From Leuconostoc lactis (lineage in GTDB: Bacteria; Bacillota; Bacilli; Lactobacillales; Lactobacillaceae), in assembly GCF_007954625.1 (NCBI RefSeq), contig NZ_CP042420.1, positions 659,001-723,000 on the forward strand: 64,000 nt of DNA, read 5' to 3'. The notes beneath the pieces are model-generated. The model searched no databases, was not told the DNA's origin, and worked only from the letters and a program-made list of their open reading frames with translations. Below, in pieces: positions 17,588 through 26,386 of the stretch (the stretch's first letter is position 1; each line of letters starts with the position of its first letter). The position numbers and the translations under genes are program-made.

Positions 17588-18052
17588 ATGGCTGATGAAC
17601 ACAATGATATCGTGATACGTCAAGCAACTCGAGATTTTAAGTTACGGGTGACAGGTGTCTTGCTTGATGCGACTGGCAATATTGCCGTTAATACAGCGCC
17701 ACAGCAATATTGCGTGTTTTTACCAGGTGGTAAAGTGAAGTTTGGCGAAACCAGCCAAGCAGCCATTGTCCGCGAATTTATCGAGGAAATGGGCATCAAT
17801 GTTCGTGCAGAACGCCTGCTAGCAGTGACTGAAAATTTATTTTCTATTGCCGGTAAGCAAGTTACCGAAATTGGCATGACTTGGTTAGTCACGCGGGTTG
17901 ATCAAACGCAGGGGGATGCAAGAGACGGCTGGGAACAGGCGGTGATATGACGTTCGCCAACTGCGCTTGATGATTTGAAACCTGTTGTTTTACAGCCGGT
18001 GTTGCGTGACTTGCCATTACAACCAGTACATTTGATGTATCATCAGAAATAG
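17588..18052 (+). pseudogene. Nudix hydrolase gene with an in-frame TGA
   Basis: The Nudix box is intact (GKVKFGETSQAAIVREFIEEMGI), but TGA at 17948-17950 interrupts the frame after 120 codons. The same frame continues past it for 33 more codons (RSPTALDDLKPVVLQPVLRDL...) to TAG 18050-18052. This matches the usual C-terminus of this Nudix subfamily, where a Trp commonly occupies the interrupted position. A TGG-to-TGA change is the simplest reading. The truncated 120-residue product keeps the catalytic box and might be partly functional. A sequencing error cannot be excluded. Confidence 0.7.
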
Positions 18053-18069
18053 TTGGAAAGGAGCCGCAT

Positions 18070-18951
18070 ATGCAACAGAAAATAGGTGTTTTAGCAGATG
18101 TACATGGTAATTTAACCGCCTTAGAGGCGGTTATTGCTGATGCAAAAAATCAAAGGGTCACTGAATTCTGGTCACTAGGAGACATCGCCACCTATGGCCC
18201 CAATACGGTTGCGAGTTATCGTCTATTGCATCAAGAAAATACGACAGTGTTTTTACAAGGTAATTGGGAATCGAGTTACCAAGAATACGAGCGCGCAACG
18301 GCGGTTGACTTTGACGATGCCGCTGAAGTTGCATTTTTAAATTGGATGGCGCGTGATTATGCGCAATTTACAGTCGCTGAGATAGCACAAATTCAGCAAT
18401 TACCAATTGCGACAACGATTGAACGTTTTGGCCGCCATTTTCACTTATCACATCACACCCCCACACAAAATTATGGTGATGCACTACTGGCTGATGCGCC
18501 ACAAGAAAACTTCAATCAGATGTTAACAGGGCGCGATGCGGATATGGCGATTTACGCCCACATTCATGCGCAAATCATGCGCACAGATGCTGTGACGCAA
18601 GTGGACAATCATTTTCAAATGCATCGCATTCTAAATACTGGAACTGTCGGTCAGTCTTATCAACTTACCCCCCAAGGGATGGTCGCACAATACTTAGTGC
18701 TCACATTAGATGATGTTGTTGGTGTCGTGAGCACGGACTTTAGGCGCGTGAATTTTGATACCCAATTAGAAATATCACGTGCCCAGTCTGTTGACTGGCC
18801 GTTTGCAGCGGAATACGTGTGCATGTTACAAACAGGCCATTTCACACGTGATCATGATAGTTTGCGTGGCAATGACAATTTTTTGATGTATCAAACCCAA
18901 GCCAAACACTTTTTAACACAACTAAAGGAGAGACATTATCGCAAAAGTTAA
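18070..18951 (+). CDS. Calcineurin-like metallophosphoesterase
   Basis: A 293-residue protein of the YfcE/MJ0936-like phosphoesterase group. Metal-binding motifs in order are LADVHGN near residue 9, [10 protein letters not shown] near 36, GNWE near 67, a His in LSHHTP, and AHIHAQ near 160. The GDIATYGP wording is typical of small phosphodiesterases that act on nucleotides or phospholipids, with substrate unknown. AAGGAG precedes the ATG. Its 3' end overlaps the start of radA by about 14 nt, so the two are translationally coupled. Confidence 0.82.
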   Translation: MQQKIGVLADVHGNLTALEAVIADAKNQRVTEFWSLGDIATYGPNTVASYRLLHQENTTVFLQGNWESSYQEYERATAVDFDDAAEVAFLNWMARDYAQFTVAEIAQIQQLPIATTIERFGRHFHLSHHTPTQNYGDALLADAPQENFNQMLTGRDADMAIYAHIHAQIMRTDAVTQVDNHFQMHRILNTGTVGQSYQLTPQGMVAQYLVLTLDDVVGVVSTDFRRVNFDTQLEISRAQSVDWPFAAEYVCMLQTGHFTRDHDSLRGNDNFLMYQTQAKHFLTQLKERHYRKS

Positions 18952-20305
18952 AACACAATTTATTTGCTCAAACTGTGGTTTCACGTCAGCGCGCTATCTG
19001 GGTCGCTGCTCAAACTGTGGTGAATGGGGCACATTTGTCGAAGAAAAAATCATGCCAGAGACCAATGATCGGAAAAGTCGGGTGAGCTTAGATGGTCGTA
19101 CGGCCAAAGTTGAAAAAATTAATGAAGTCACATCAGAGGAAACACCGCGTGTTGCCACGAACCTTAAAGAACTTAACCGCGTGTTAGGTGGTGGGGTTGT
19201 CCCTGGTTCAATGGTGCTCATTGGTGGGGATCCAGGCATTGGGAAATCAACCCTCTTGCTCCAAGTCTCTGGGCAATTGGCCCATGAAGGTCGTGTGTTA
19301 TACGTGACTGGGGAAGAATCCGCTACCCAAGTAAAGTTGCGGGCAGATCGCTTGGGTGTGGGGAATGATGAATTTTACCTCTATCCAGAAACAGATATGA
19401 CGGCGATTAAAAAGCAAATTGAATCGCTGCAACCAGATTTTGTCGTGATTGACTCAGTACAAACGATGCAGGAACCAGACGTGACGTCTGCCATTGGCTC
19501 CGTGTCACAAATCCGCGAAGTCACGGCAGATTTATTGCAAATTGCTAAAACCAATAATATTTCTATTTTTATCGTTGGCCACGTGACCAAAGATGGGGCG
19601 ATTGCTGGACCAAAGATTTTGGAGCATATGGTCGATACGGTGCTCTATTTTGAAGGCGATAGCAACTACAAGTACCGCATTTTACGGGCGGTGAAAAATC
19701 GTTTTGGCGCCACCAATGAATTGGGTATTTTCGAAATGCGCGACGGCGGTTTGATTGAGGTCGCCAACCCATCAGAAATCTTTTTGGAAGAACGATTAGC
19801 TGGCGCAACTGGTTCGGCCATTGTGGTCGCCTTGGAAGGCTCACGGCCGATCTTGGTTGAATTACAGGCCTTGGTGACGCCTACCGTCTTTGGAAACGCG
19901 CAACGAACGGCATCTGGATTAGATCGTAATCGCGTGTCGTTAATTATGGCCGTTTTGGAAAAGCGCGCTAATCTCTTGCTGCAAAATCAAGACGCTTATC
20001 TGAAAGCTGCTGGTGGGGTCAAGCTGGATGAACCAGCAATTGATTTGGCAATTGCCGTGGCGTTGGCCAGTTCTTATCATGATAAAGAATCGCGGCCAAG
20101 CGACGTCTTTGTTGGTGAAATCGGGCTAACTGGGGAAATCCGGAGCGTCGCTGATATTGAAAGTCGGTTGAAGGAAGCGCGCAAGCTCGGCTTTAAACGG
20201 GCGATTGTACCAAAGAACAACTTGAATGGGGTCACGCTCCCTGAAGGAATTCAAGTGATTGGCGTCGCCACGTTAAGGGAAGCGTTGCAATTAGCCTTAG
20301 ATTAA
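18938..20305 (+). CDS. radA: DNA repair protein RadA with a non-ATG start
   Basis: A 455-residue RadA, a branch-migration ATPase in recombination. The N-terminal zinc finger has CX2C pairs (CSNC near residue 10 and CSNC near 25), Walker A is GDPGIGKST near 97, the RadA-specific KNRFG near 252, and a C-terminal Lon-like domain follows. The first ATG (19052) would delete the zinc finger. Reading back, the family N-terminus AKVKTQF begins at GCA 18941. The codon before it is ATC (18938), preceded by ATT (18935), with AAAGGAG at 18924-18930. TAA at 18923 bars any earlier start, so AUC or AUU initiation is implied. Confidence 0.85.
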   Translation: MAKVKTQFICSNCGFTSARYLGRCSNCGEWGTFVEEKIMPETNDRKSRVSLDGRTAKVEKINEVTSEETPRVATNLKELNRVLGGGVVPGSMVLIGGDPGIGKSTLLLQVSGQLAHEGRVLYVTGEESATQVKLRADRLGVGNDEFYLYPETDMTAIKKQIESLQPDFVVIDSVQTMQEPDVTSAIGSVSQIREVTADLLQIAKTNNISIFIVGHVTKDGAIAGPKILEHMVDTVLYFEGDSNYKYRILRAVKNRFGATNELGIFEMRDGGLIEVANPSEIFLEERLAGATGSAIVVALEGSRPILVELQALVTPTVFGNAQRTASGLDRNRVSLIMAVLEKRANLLLQNQDAYLKAAGGVKLDEPAIDLAIAVALASSYHDKESRPSDVFVGEIGLTGEIRSVADIESRLKEARKLGFKRAIVPKNNLNGVTLPEGIQVIGVATLREALQLALD

Positions 20306-20315
20306 AGGGGGTAAC

Positions 20316-20639
20316 ATGTGGGATCTGATTCCTGGTGATCTATTTATTGTGGTCCATAATGGGTTACATCGTTATGTTTCACGTGGAACAGGTTATCGTG
20401 GGCGTTGGTGGTTAGGTGTGCTGATAACTACGGTATTACTCGTTATCCAAGTAGGTATAGGCTGGCTGGTGATCGTAGTGGGTCTCAGCGATGCCCTAAT
20501 TTTGTGGGGGAAAGTTGCCGTTATGGCGATATTGCTGGTGATTATGGCCGGTCTAGGATGGGTACTATACCACTGGGTACGGTTGCTGAGACGTTTGGTA
20601 CGGCAACAAGATACACCAATTCACGCTCATCGTCATTAA
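20316..20639 (+). CDS. Small membrane protein of unknown function
   Basis: 107 residues with two strongly hydrophobic helices (about residues 32-58 and 62-85), then a basic tail (RLLRRLVRQ). A good RBS (AAAGGGGG) and 10-nt spacing from radA make it a real gene. In many Bacilli a PIN/TRAM-domain protein (YacL) lies between radA and gltX; this protein is far shorter and has no visible PIN residues. It could be an unrelated membrane protein or a remnant. No family was recognised. Confidence 0.65.
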   Translation: MWDLIPGDLFIVVHNGLHRYVSRGTGYRGRWWLGVLITTVLLVIQVGIGWLVIVVGLSDALILWGKVAVMAILLVIMAGLGWVLYHWVRLLRRLVRQQDTPIHAHRH

Positions 20640-20654
20640 ATAGATAAGGTTTGC

Positions 20655-20686
20655 AGGTCAGGTTAGCCACCTGACCTTTTGTTTTG
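20655..20686 (+). terminator. Terminator after the radA unit
   Basis: AGGTCAGGT pairs perfectly with ACCTGACCT around TAGCC, followed by TTTGTTTTG. Confidence 0.85.
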
Positions 20687-20766
20687 CGAATATGTGGCCA
20701 ATTGGAATTTTGGCGGGGTAATGTTGTACAATAGAGTAGATAAATAACGGGATAAACCGTATAACT

Positions 20767-20817
20767 GAGGAGGAAATGCGTTAGCCAAACCACTTGTCTA
20801 ACGCTTTATATCACATG
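20767..20817 (+). promoter_or_regulatory. Hairpin-bridged ribosome binding site of gltX
   Basis: GAGGAGG (20767-20773), 4 nt, GCGTTAG (20778-20784) pairs with CTAACGC (20798-20804), 7 perfect bp, with CAA/TTG pairing inside the loop. Then 10 AT-rich nt lead to ATG 20815. The spacing (4 and 10 nt) equals that of dut. The sequence right after the SD also holds an ATG-CGT-TAG start-stop in the gltX frame. TTG 20794, inside the loop, is the only other in-frame start. Confidence 0.75.
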
Positions 20818-22311
20818 ACAGAAGACATTCGTGTTCGCTATGCCCCATCACCAACAGGGCATTTACATATTGGTAACGCGCGTACAGCAATCTTTAACTG
20901 GCTTTTTGCGCGCCACTACAATGGCCAATTCATTATTCGGATTGAAGATACTGATTCAGCACGTAACATCGCTGACGGTGAAAAGTCACAGTTAGAAAAC
21001 TTGGCTTGGCTTGGTTTGGACTGGGATGAATCACCAGAAAAGCCAGGTGCTTATGGCCCATATCGCCAATCTGAACGTAACGCCCAAGGCATTTACCAAC
21101 CATTTATTGATGAATTGTTGGCTAAAGGTTTGGCTTACAAGTCATATAAGACATCAGAACAATTGGCTGCTGAACGTGAAGCGCAACAAGCCGCTAAGCA
21201 AGCACCACATTACGTATATGAATATGAAGGTTTGACGGATGAAGAACGCGAAGCTAAGTATGCGGAATTTGAAGCACAAGGGTTAAAGCCAGTCATTCGC
21301 TTCCGTGTCCCAGAAGAAAAAGTTTATGCTTGGGATGACATCGTGAAGGGGCATATCGAAATCGGTGCCAAGGAAATTGGTGGCGACTGGGTCATTCAAA
21401 AGGCCGATGGGATGCCAACATACAACTTTGCGGTGGTTGTCGATGATCATTTGATGAAGATTTCTCACGTGTTACGTGGGGATGATCACGTCTCAAACAC
21501 ACCAAAGCAAATGATGATCTTTGAAGCATTGGGTTGGGATGTGCCAAAGTTTGGTCACATGGCGTTGATTATCAACGGCGAAACCGGCAAGAAGTTATCA
21601 AAGCGTGACGAAAACGTGTTGCAATTCGTGGAACAATACAAGGATTTGGGCTATCAACCACAAGCGATGGTGAACTTTATTGGCTTGCTTGGTTGGTCAC
21701 CAAAGGGTGAAGACGAAATCTTCTCACTTGAAGAATTTACGCAAATGTTCGACGAGAACCGTTTGTCAAAGGCCAACGCGAAGTTTGACCAAAAGAAGTT
21801 AGAATGGATTAACAACCAATGGATGCGTCGTGATTTGGATCAAGTGATGCCACAATTGATTCAAGAATTGGTCAATGCGGACTTAATTAGCGCAGAAGAT
21901 GCAGAAACGAAGCGCGATTGGTTAACACAAGTCATTAAGGTTGCTGGTGTGGAAGGTATTTCTTATACACGCGAAATTGTTGACTTAGTGCGTCGCCCAT
22001 TCTTTGAATTAAGTGACATTACGGATGAAATGGTCGATTATCTCACATCTGATGAAGGCCGTCAGGTCTTTGCGGCATGGGAATCAGCCTACACGGCCTT
22101 GCCAGAAACGGCTACCGCAGAAGATTACATGGCAGCTATTCGTGAGATTCAAAACACGCTTGAAATCAAAGGGCGTAACCTATGGAATCCAATTCGTATC
22201 GCCACAACACATGAAGTGCAAGGGCCAAACTTGCCAGAAATGTTAGTCGTATTGGAGAAAGACAAGGTCTTAGCAATAATGTCTGATGTTAAAGCTAAAT
22301 ATTTAGCCTAA
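20815..22311 (+). CDS. gltX: Glutamyl-tRNA synthetase
   Basis: A 498-residue class I synthetase that charges tRNA-Glu. RVRYAPSPTGHLHIGNARTA carries the HIGH motif (HIGN) near residue 17, and KLSKRDENV (KMSKS equivalent) is near 259. The C-terminal anticodon-binding domain is complete. As Firmicutes usually lack a separate GlnRS in many lineages, this enzyme may also misacylate tRNA-Gln for transamidation, though gatCAB is not in the window. The start is placed at ATG 20815, where family N-termini begin (TEDIRVRYAPSP). Confidence 0.95.
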   Translation: MTEDIRVRYAPSPTGHLHIGNARTAIFNWLFARHYNGQFIIRIEDTDSARNIADGEKSQLENLAWLGLDWDESPEKPGAYGPYRQSERNAQGIYQPFIDELLAKGLAYKSYKTSEQLAAEREAQQAAKQAPHYVYEYEGLTDEEREAKYAEFEAQGLKPVIRFRVPEEKVYAWDDIVKGHIEIGAKEIGGDWVIQKADGMPTYNFAVVVDDHLMKISHVLRGDDHVSNTPKQMMIFEALGWDVPKFGHMALIINGETGKKLSKRDENVLQFVEQYKDLGYQPQAMVNFIGLLGWSPKGEDEIFSLEEFTQMFDENRLSKANAKFDQKKLEWINNQWMRRDLDQVMPQLIQELVNADLISAEDAETKRDWLTQVIKVAGVEGISYTREIVDLVRRPFFELSDITDEMVDYLTSDEGRQVFAAWESAYTALPETATAEDYMAAIREIQNTLEIKGRNLWNPIRIATTHEVQGPNLPEMLVVLEKDKVLAIMSDVKAKYLA

Positions 22312-22325
22312 TTTAGGTGAGTCAT

Positions 22326-22360
22326 AAAGGTGCTTCGGGTTAACTGAGGCGCCTTTTGTG
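22326..22360 (+). terminator. Terminator after gltX
   Basis: AAAGGTGC pairs with GCGCCTTT (one G-U), with CTTC/GAGG pairing continuing inside. It is followed by a short T-run. Confidence 0.75.
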
Positions 22361-22446
22361 ATGCACTTTGTGACAGCAAATCCGAGGACATTTGACAGGA
22401 TTTGGCATACAATGGGGTAACAGCTCATAAAGAAAGTGTGAATACC

Positions 22447-23352
22447 ATGTATGCAGTAGAAATGTTAAATTATGGGGAACCGACGGTCTTGGTCGATAAC
22501 CTAGAGGCAGCAATGCCGATGATTAAACCCAAACAGGTATTGGTGAAACAACGGGCGACGGCAATTGACCCTTATGATGTGAAGTTTCGGCAAGGGTTGA
22601 TGGGGACAGATAAGGCAACGCCGCTCATTCCAGGGTCATCAGTGGCAGGTGTTGTCGTGGCAGTTGGCGCTGAAGTGACGGCATTTGCAGTTGGTAACCG
22701 CGTGGCGGCATCGCCGCATTTGAAAAGTTATGCCGAATTTGTGCCAGTTGGGCAATCCCTACTCGCTAAAATTCCTGACGCAGTGAGTGATGTACAAGCG
22801 GCTGCGGTGGTACTGGGCGGGCAAACCGGTTATCAAATGATGGCCAAAGACTTAGCGGTTCAGCCAAGTGATACGGTACTCATTCAAGGGGGTGCTGGCT
22901 CGGTTGGTTTTACAGCCATTCAGGTTGCTAAATGGCTTGGGGTACAAACGCTTTATACGACAGTCCGTGGTCAGGCAGCAGCGGCTGTTGTACAGGCCGT
23001 TGATCCGACACTGCAGGTGATTGATGGCCAAACGACGTCGCTTCAAGCAGCTATCCCGGCAGGTGTGGATGTGATTTTAGATACGGTTGGCGGTGATACC
23101 TTGCAGACATCACTGGCCGTTTTGAAGCCGACTGGGCGATTGGTATCGTTGGTTGATACTATGGCTGATCCGCGCGTGACGATGGGCTATTTGCAATCTA
23201 ACGGTACACAGCTCGCTGAATTATTGGCGTTAGTAGCCCAAGGTCAGGTGGTCGTGAACATTTCGGAAACACGCCCATTTAATGCAGAGAACGTCCGCGA
23301 TTTTCAAACGCGCCAACACGTACTGGGTAAACTCGTGCTCACATTTGACTAA
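22447..23352 (+). CDS. Zinc-free MDR oxidoreductase (quinone oxidoreductase-like)
   Basis: 301 residues of the medium-chain dehydrogenase/reductase superfamily. The nucleotide-binding loop is VLIQGGAGSVGFTAIQVAKWLG near residue 140. No structural zinc cysteines are present, which fits NADPH-dependent quinone reductase-like members. The substrate is unknown. ATG 22447 is preferred over the upstream in-frame TTG, as family N-termini start MYAVEMLNYG; the RBS (AAAGAAAGTG) is weak. It is monocistronic, with a terminator following. Confidence 0.82.
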   Translation: MYAVEMLNYGEPTVLVDNLEAAMPMIKPKQVLVKQRATAIDPYDVKFRQGLMGTDKATPLIPGSSVAGVVVAVGAEVTAFAVGNRVAASPHLKSYAEFVPVGQSLLAKIPDAVSDVQAAAVVLGGQTGYQMMAKDLAVQPSDTVLIQGGAGSVGFTAIQVAKWLGVQTLYTTVRGQAAAAVVQAVDPTLQVIDGQTTSLQAAIPAGVDVILDTVGGDTLQTSLAVLKPTGRLVSLVDTMADPRVTMGYLQSNGTQLAELLALVAQGQVVVNISETRPFNAENVRDFQTRQHVLGKLVLTFD

Positions 23353-23383
23353 AAAGTATCACTTCGGTGATACTTTTATTTTG
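23351..23383 (+). terminator. Terminator after the MDR gene
   Basis: AAAAGTATCAC pairs with GTGATACTTTT over a TTCG tetraloop, followed by ATTTTG. Confidence 0.88.
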
Positions 23384-23514
23384 TAAGTAATCGTGATTTT
23401 TTTCACGTAATAAAAAATTAATGCCAATTTGTCATAATAAAAGTTTACAAATGCGCGAAAAACAGGTACAATTTATTTGTAAAATAATTCACATGTAAAA
23501 GGAGTATGCTTAAC

Positions 23515-24570
23515 ATGAAAGCAGCAGTTGTACGTGAAAATCCAGATGGATATGTTGATTTGATTGAAGATTGGGAACCAAAGCCATTAGCCTTTGGGGA
23601 AGCATTAGTGGATATTGAATATGTTGGACTTTGCCACACTGATTTGCATGTGGCGAATGCTGATTTTGGTAATCCAAATGAACTGGGACAACGTAATGGT
23701 AAGTTCCGTCGTGTTATCGGTCACGAAGGTGTTGGTCGTGTTTCAAAGTTGGCTGAAGGTGCCAGTGATTACCTCAAGATTGGTGATCGTGTTTCAATCG
23801 CTTGGTTCTTTGACGCCTGCGGTGTGTGTGACTACTGTGTGACAGGTAACGAAACATTCTGCCGTAAGGTACGCAACTCAGGTTACACAATTGATGGTGC
23901 GATGTCACAACAAGCTGTTGTGAACGCTAAGTACGCCGTTAAGGTGCCAGAAGGTTTGGATCCAGTACAAGCCACATCAATTACATGTGCCGGTGTGACA
24001 ATGTATAAGTCATTGAAGGTCGGTGAAACAAAGCCAGGACAATGGGTATCGGTTCATGGTGCTGGTGGTTTGGGTAACTTGGCTGTTCAATATGCGCACA
24101 ATGTCTTTGGGGCACATGTTGCCGTTATTGATGGTAACGAAGACAAGTTGGCTGCCGCACAAGAAAACGGTGCTGAAGTATTAATCAACCGTAAGAAGGT
24201 TGATGATGTCGCAGCCGAAGTACAAAAGGCAACTGGTGGTGTGCACAATGCGCAAGTCACAGCCGTTAATGCTGCTGCCTTTGACCAAGCCGTTGATTCA
24301 CTACGCCCAATGGGTAAGTTGGTTGCGGTTGCTTTGCCACAAGGTGACATGGCTTTGAACATTGCCAAGACTGTCTTGGATGGTATTGAAGTGCGTGGCT
24401 CATTGGTTGGTACACGTGCCGACTTGAAGGAAGCCTTCCAATTCGGTGCTGAAGGTAAGGTTAAGCCAATCGTTGAAAAGGTTGCCTTTGCCGACATGAA
24501 CGAAGTGATTGATGAAATGAAGGCTGGTAAGATTACTGGTCGTAAAGTGTTTGACTTCACAGTATTATAA
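23515..24570 (+). CDS. adhP: Zinc-dependent alcohol dehydrogenase
   Basis: A 351-residue class III-type zinc ADH, reducing acetaldehyde to ethanol and reoxidising NADH in heterofermentation. The catalytic zinc motif is GLCHTDLH near residue 38 and GHEGVG near 69. Four structural-zinc cysteines lie in [16 protein letters not shown]. The Rossmann motif [13 protein letters not shown] is near 180. Codon use is strongly biased, implying high expression. ATG 23515 lies 10 nt after AAAAGGAG. It is transcribed alone and followed by a terminator. Confidence 0.92.
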   Translation: MKAAVVRENPDGYVDLIEDWEPKPLAFGEALVDIEYVGLCHTDLHVANADFGNPNELGQRNGKFRRVIGHEGVGRVSKLAEGASDYLKIGDRVSIAWFFDACGVCDYCVTGNETFCRKVRNSGYTIDGAMSQQAVVNAKYAVKVPEGLDPVQATSITCAGVTMYKSLKVGETKPGQWVSVHGAGGLGNLAVQYAHNVFGAHVAVIDGNEDKLAAAQENGAEVLINRKKVDDVAAEVQKATGGVHNAQVTAVNAAAFDQAVDSLRPMGKLVAVALPQGDMALNIAKTVLDGIEVRGSLVGTRADLKEAFQFGAEGKVKPIVEKVAFADMNEVIDEMKAGKITGRKVFDFTVL

Positions 24571-24572
24571 GC

Positions 24573-24603
24573 AAAAAATCGTCCACTCTTGGGCGATTTT
24601 TTT
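24573..24603 (+). terminator. Terminator after adhP
   Basis: AAATCGTCC pairs with GGGCGATTT (one G-U) over a short loop, with a seven-T tail. Confidence 0.85.
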
Positions 24604-24657
24604 GTTCGTGTCAAGCGGCGCTTGGCTGTCTTGGACATAGCAGTTTTTGTATGCCTG

Positions 24658-24666
24658 TGTTAGAAT
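24658..24666 (+). promoter_or_regulatory. Extended -10 promoter for the gene at 24731
   Basis: TGTTAGAAT contains TG-n-TAGAAT, an extended -10. No good -35 is present at 17 nt. Transcription would begin near 24673, just before the SD. Confidence 0.5.
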
Positions 24667-24683
24667 TGGGTAACAAATGTATT

Positions 24684-24733
24684 GGAGGAAACGACCTTTT
24701 TTCTGATGAAAGAGAGGTCAGTAATAAAGCATG
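24684..24733 (+). promoter_or_regulatory. Hairpin-bridged ribosome binding site of the gene at 24731
   Basis: GGAGG (24684-24688), 4 nt, GACCT (24693-24697) pairs with AGGTC (24715-24719). The stem extends inward by T-G and T-A pairs to about 10 bp with a 7-nt loop. Then 11 nt lead to ATG 24731. TAA at 24725 is in frame with the gene, so no earlier start is possible. Confidence 0.7.
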
Positions 24734-25270
24734 CCATACTTTACACAACAACTTTTTAGCGGCCAGCGTGATCGTATTTTACGTGTTGTTGATACCGCCA
24801 GTGCGGATCAAGCAACGGCTGGCTTTATCCACATCTTCGATGAGCGCCGCGTTTATGATTTTGACTATGCAACAGAGATAACGGAAGGGCGTATCACGCA
24901 AGCAGAGTTTGACGTTGAAGGCGAAGCAAATAATACTTTTAGTGTTAATTTTATGCCAATCGTGAACGATGATGACGAAATTCCAGGCGAATTATTTGAA
25001 GAGTGGGCTGCCTTAATTGGTCGTGAATACGCATTGATGCCACATGTGCATATCAATATGTATCAACAAGCCTTGAAGCCGGAAATTGAACAAGTTGATG
25101 AGCCAACATTTGAAGCGCGTCTGTTAGAATTAATCACCCGTATTTTGGGTTCATCAATTGTCGGCTTTACTGAGAAGTCGCTCACGTTATTCCCAAGTTA
25201 TTTAGTGCAAGAACAGCAAGCGGAACAAGCCCCACAAGGGCCAACAACCCAAATTATCTTGCCAGACTAA
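24731..25270 (+). CDS. Conserved-looking protein of unknown function, 179 aa
   Basis: An acidic, soluble 179-residue protein without membrane segments or a recognised motif. The N-terminal half looks like a mixed alpha/beta domain (FIHIFDERRVYDFDYATEI). The central part has MPIVNDDDEIPGELFEEWAALIG, and the C-terminus ends in a Gln/Pro-rich tail. Codon composition is that of its neighbours. It stands alone between adhP and the SAM-hydrolase operon. No function is proposed. Confidence 0.7.
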   Translation: MPYFTQQLFSGQRDRILRVVDTASADQATAGFIHIFDERRVYDFDYATEITEGRITQAEFDVEGEANNTFSVNFMPIVNDDDEIPGELFEEWAALIGREYALMPHVHINMYQQALKPEIEQVDEPTFEARLLELITRILGSSIVGFTEKSLTLFPSYLVQEQQAEQAPQGPTTQIILPD

Positions 25271-25283
25271 ACTAAGAAATAAA

Positions 25284-25312
25284 TTGACATAAAATAAGAA
25301 TTATCTTAAAAT
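25284..25312 (+). promoter_or_regulatory. Promoter of the SAM hydrolase-ECF operon
   Basis: TTGACA (25284-25289), 17-nt spacer, TAAAAT (25307-25312), a near-consensus vegetative promoter. Transcription should start near 25319, leaving a leader of about 180 nt before the first gene. Confidence 0.82.
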
Positions 25313-25318
25313 AACAAT

Positions 25319-25440
25319 ATGTTAATAAAGTGATGACGAGTCAACCATTTGGCTACTAACCGTCAAACAGGACGCTGGCCTGCACACCGGACTGTTTGTC
25401 GTGCCCTGCTAATCAAAGTGATTAACAGGGTCTTTTTATT
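25319..25440 (+). promoter_or_regulatory. Structured leader with intrinsic terminator: candidate riboswitch/attenuator
   Basis: The leader contains CAAACAG (25364-25370) paired with CTGTTTG (25392-25398), enclosing CTGG/CCGG pairing. A terminator follows: CCCTG-c-TAATCA pairs with TGATTA-a-CAGGG (25404-25430), then a T-rich tract. Upstream GACG/CGTC arms around 25334-25363 could close another domain. A terminator between a consensus promoter and the first gene implies conditional read-through. It does not match the SAM-I, SMK, TPP, preQ1 or purine consensus as I know them, and no T-box AGGGTGGNACCGCG motif is present. Confidence 0.6.
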
Positions 25441-25452
25441 GGCAATATACTT

Positions 25453-25504
25453 GGAAGGAATAGTCTACAGGCGGATATCATCGCGTAGGCAAACGTGTTA
25501 TATG
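25453..25504 (+). promoter_or_regulatory. Hairpin-bridged ribosome binding site of the SAM hydrolase gene
   Basis: GGAAGGA (25453-25459), 3 nt, GTCTAC (25463-25468) pairs with GTAGGC (25485-25490) with one G-U. A nested GCG/CGC and AT/AT stem continues inside. Eleven nt then lead to ATG 25502. No ATG, GTG or TTG lies in frame between SD and ATG. Confidence 0.68.
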
Positions 25505-26365
25505 ACAAATAATCATCTCGTTTTACAAACGGATTTTGGCTTACAGGACGGGGCGGTAAGTTCAATGCGTGGTGTGGCTTACGGGGTAGCTAGTGATATA
25601 ATCATTAGTGACCTGACCCATGGCATCACACCGTTTAATATTTTTGAAGGGTCATTTCGATTGTTTCAAACATTTAGTTATTGGCCAGCCGGTACGGTAT
25701 TTGTCTCCGTTGTGGATCCTGGTGTGGGGTCTAAACGGCTCTCAATTATTGCCGAAACAACGGGTGGGCATTACATTGTGACGCCGGATAACGGGACGTT
25801 GTCGCATCTTTTGGCGCATGGGCTGATTGCGAGTGCTCGTGTTATTGATGAAACAACACAACGGCTACCGGGATCAGAAAAGTCTTCGACATTTCATGGT
25901 CGTGATATTTATGCTTACAACGGGGCGCAGTTAGCCAGTGGGCAAATTCAGTACACCGATTACCAACAAGTATTGCCAGTTGACCAATTGGTGAAGTTGC
26001 CAATGCAACCAGGGCGCTATCAAACGACAGCAGCTGGGGTTGCGCAGTTAGTTGGGAATATTGATATTACTGATGTTAATTTTGGCTCATTGTGGTCAAA
26101 TATTCCCGTAAAAGAATTTGAAAAATTCAATTTAGCATATGGGGATGTCTTGCGTGTCCAAATTCAACATCAAGGGCATACCATGTTTGATGACGTCTTA
26201 CCTTATGTGCATACGTTTACGGACGTGGCGCCAGGGGAACCGTTAATTTATATTGACTCCGTCTACACCGTGGCGTTTGGTGTGCATACGGGTAGTTTTG
26301 AACAAACTTATCATGTGGGTGCTGGACCTGAATGGGCGGTTACCCTAACAAAAGTGTCGGCGTGA
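25502..26365 (+). CDS. SAM hydroxide adenosyltransferase (DUF62-type SAM hydrolase)
   Basis: 287 residues of the DUF62/fluorinase-chlorinase fold, which cleaves S-adenosylmethionine with water to adenosine and methionine. Landmarks are LQTDFGLQDGAVSSMRGV at the N-terminus, VSVVDPGVGS near residue 75, TPDNGTLSHL near 98 and STFHGRDIYA near 128, which supply the conserved Asp/His/Arg. It is the first gene of an operon with an ECF transporter. This association suggests a link to a methionine-, adenosine- or vitamin-type substrate (inference). The start is ATG 25502 rather than the upstream TTG at 25349, whose extension runs through the terminator. Confidence 0.85.
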   Translation: MTNNHLVLQTDFGLQDGAVSSMRGVAYGVASDIIISDLTHGITPFNIFEGSFRLFQTFSYWPAGTVFVSVVDPGVGSKRLSIIAETTGGHYIVTPDNGTLSHLLAHGLIASARVIDETTQRLPGSEKSSTFHGRDIYAYNGAQLASGQIQYTDYQQVLPVDQLVKLPMQPGRYQTTAAGVAQLVGNIDITDVNFGSLWSNIPVKEFEKFNLAYGDVLRVQIQHQGHTMFDDVLPYVHTFTDVAPGEPLIYIDSVYTVAFGVHTGSFEQTYHVGAGPEWAVTLTKVSA

Positions 26366-26386
26366 TCTAAAAAGCGAGGGAATAAT

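Noticed and set aside
25319..25440. Naming the leader as a SAM riboswitch because of the downstream enzyme
   Set aside because: The S-box and SMK core sequences are not visible. Function was not assigned.
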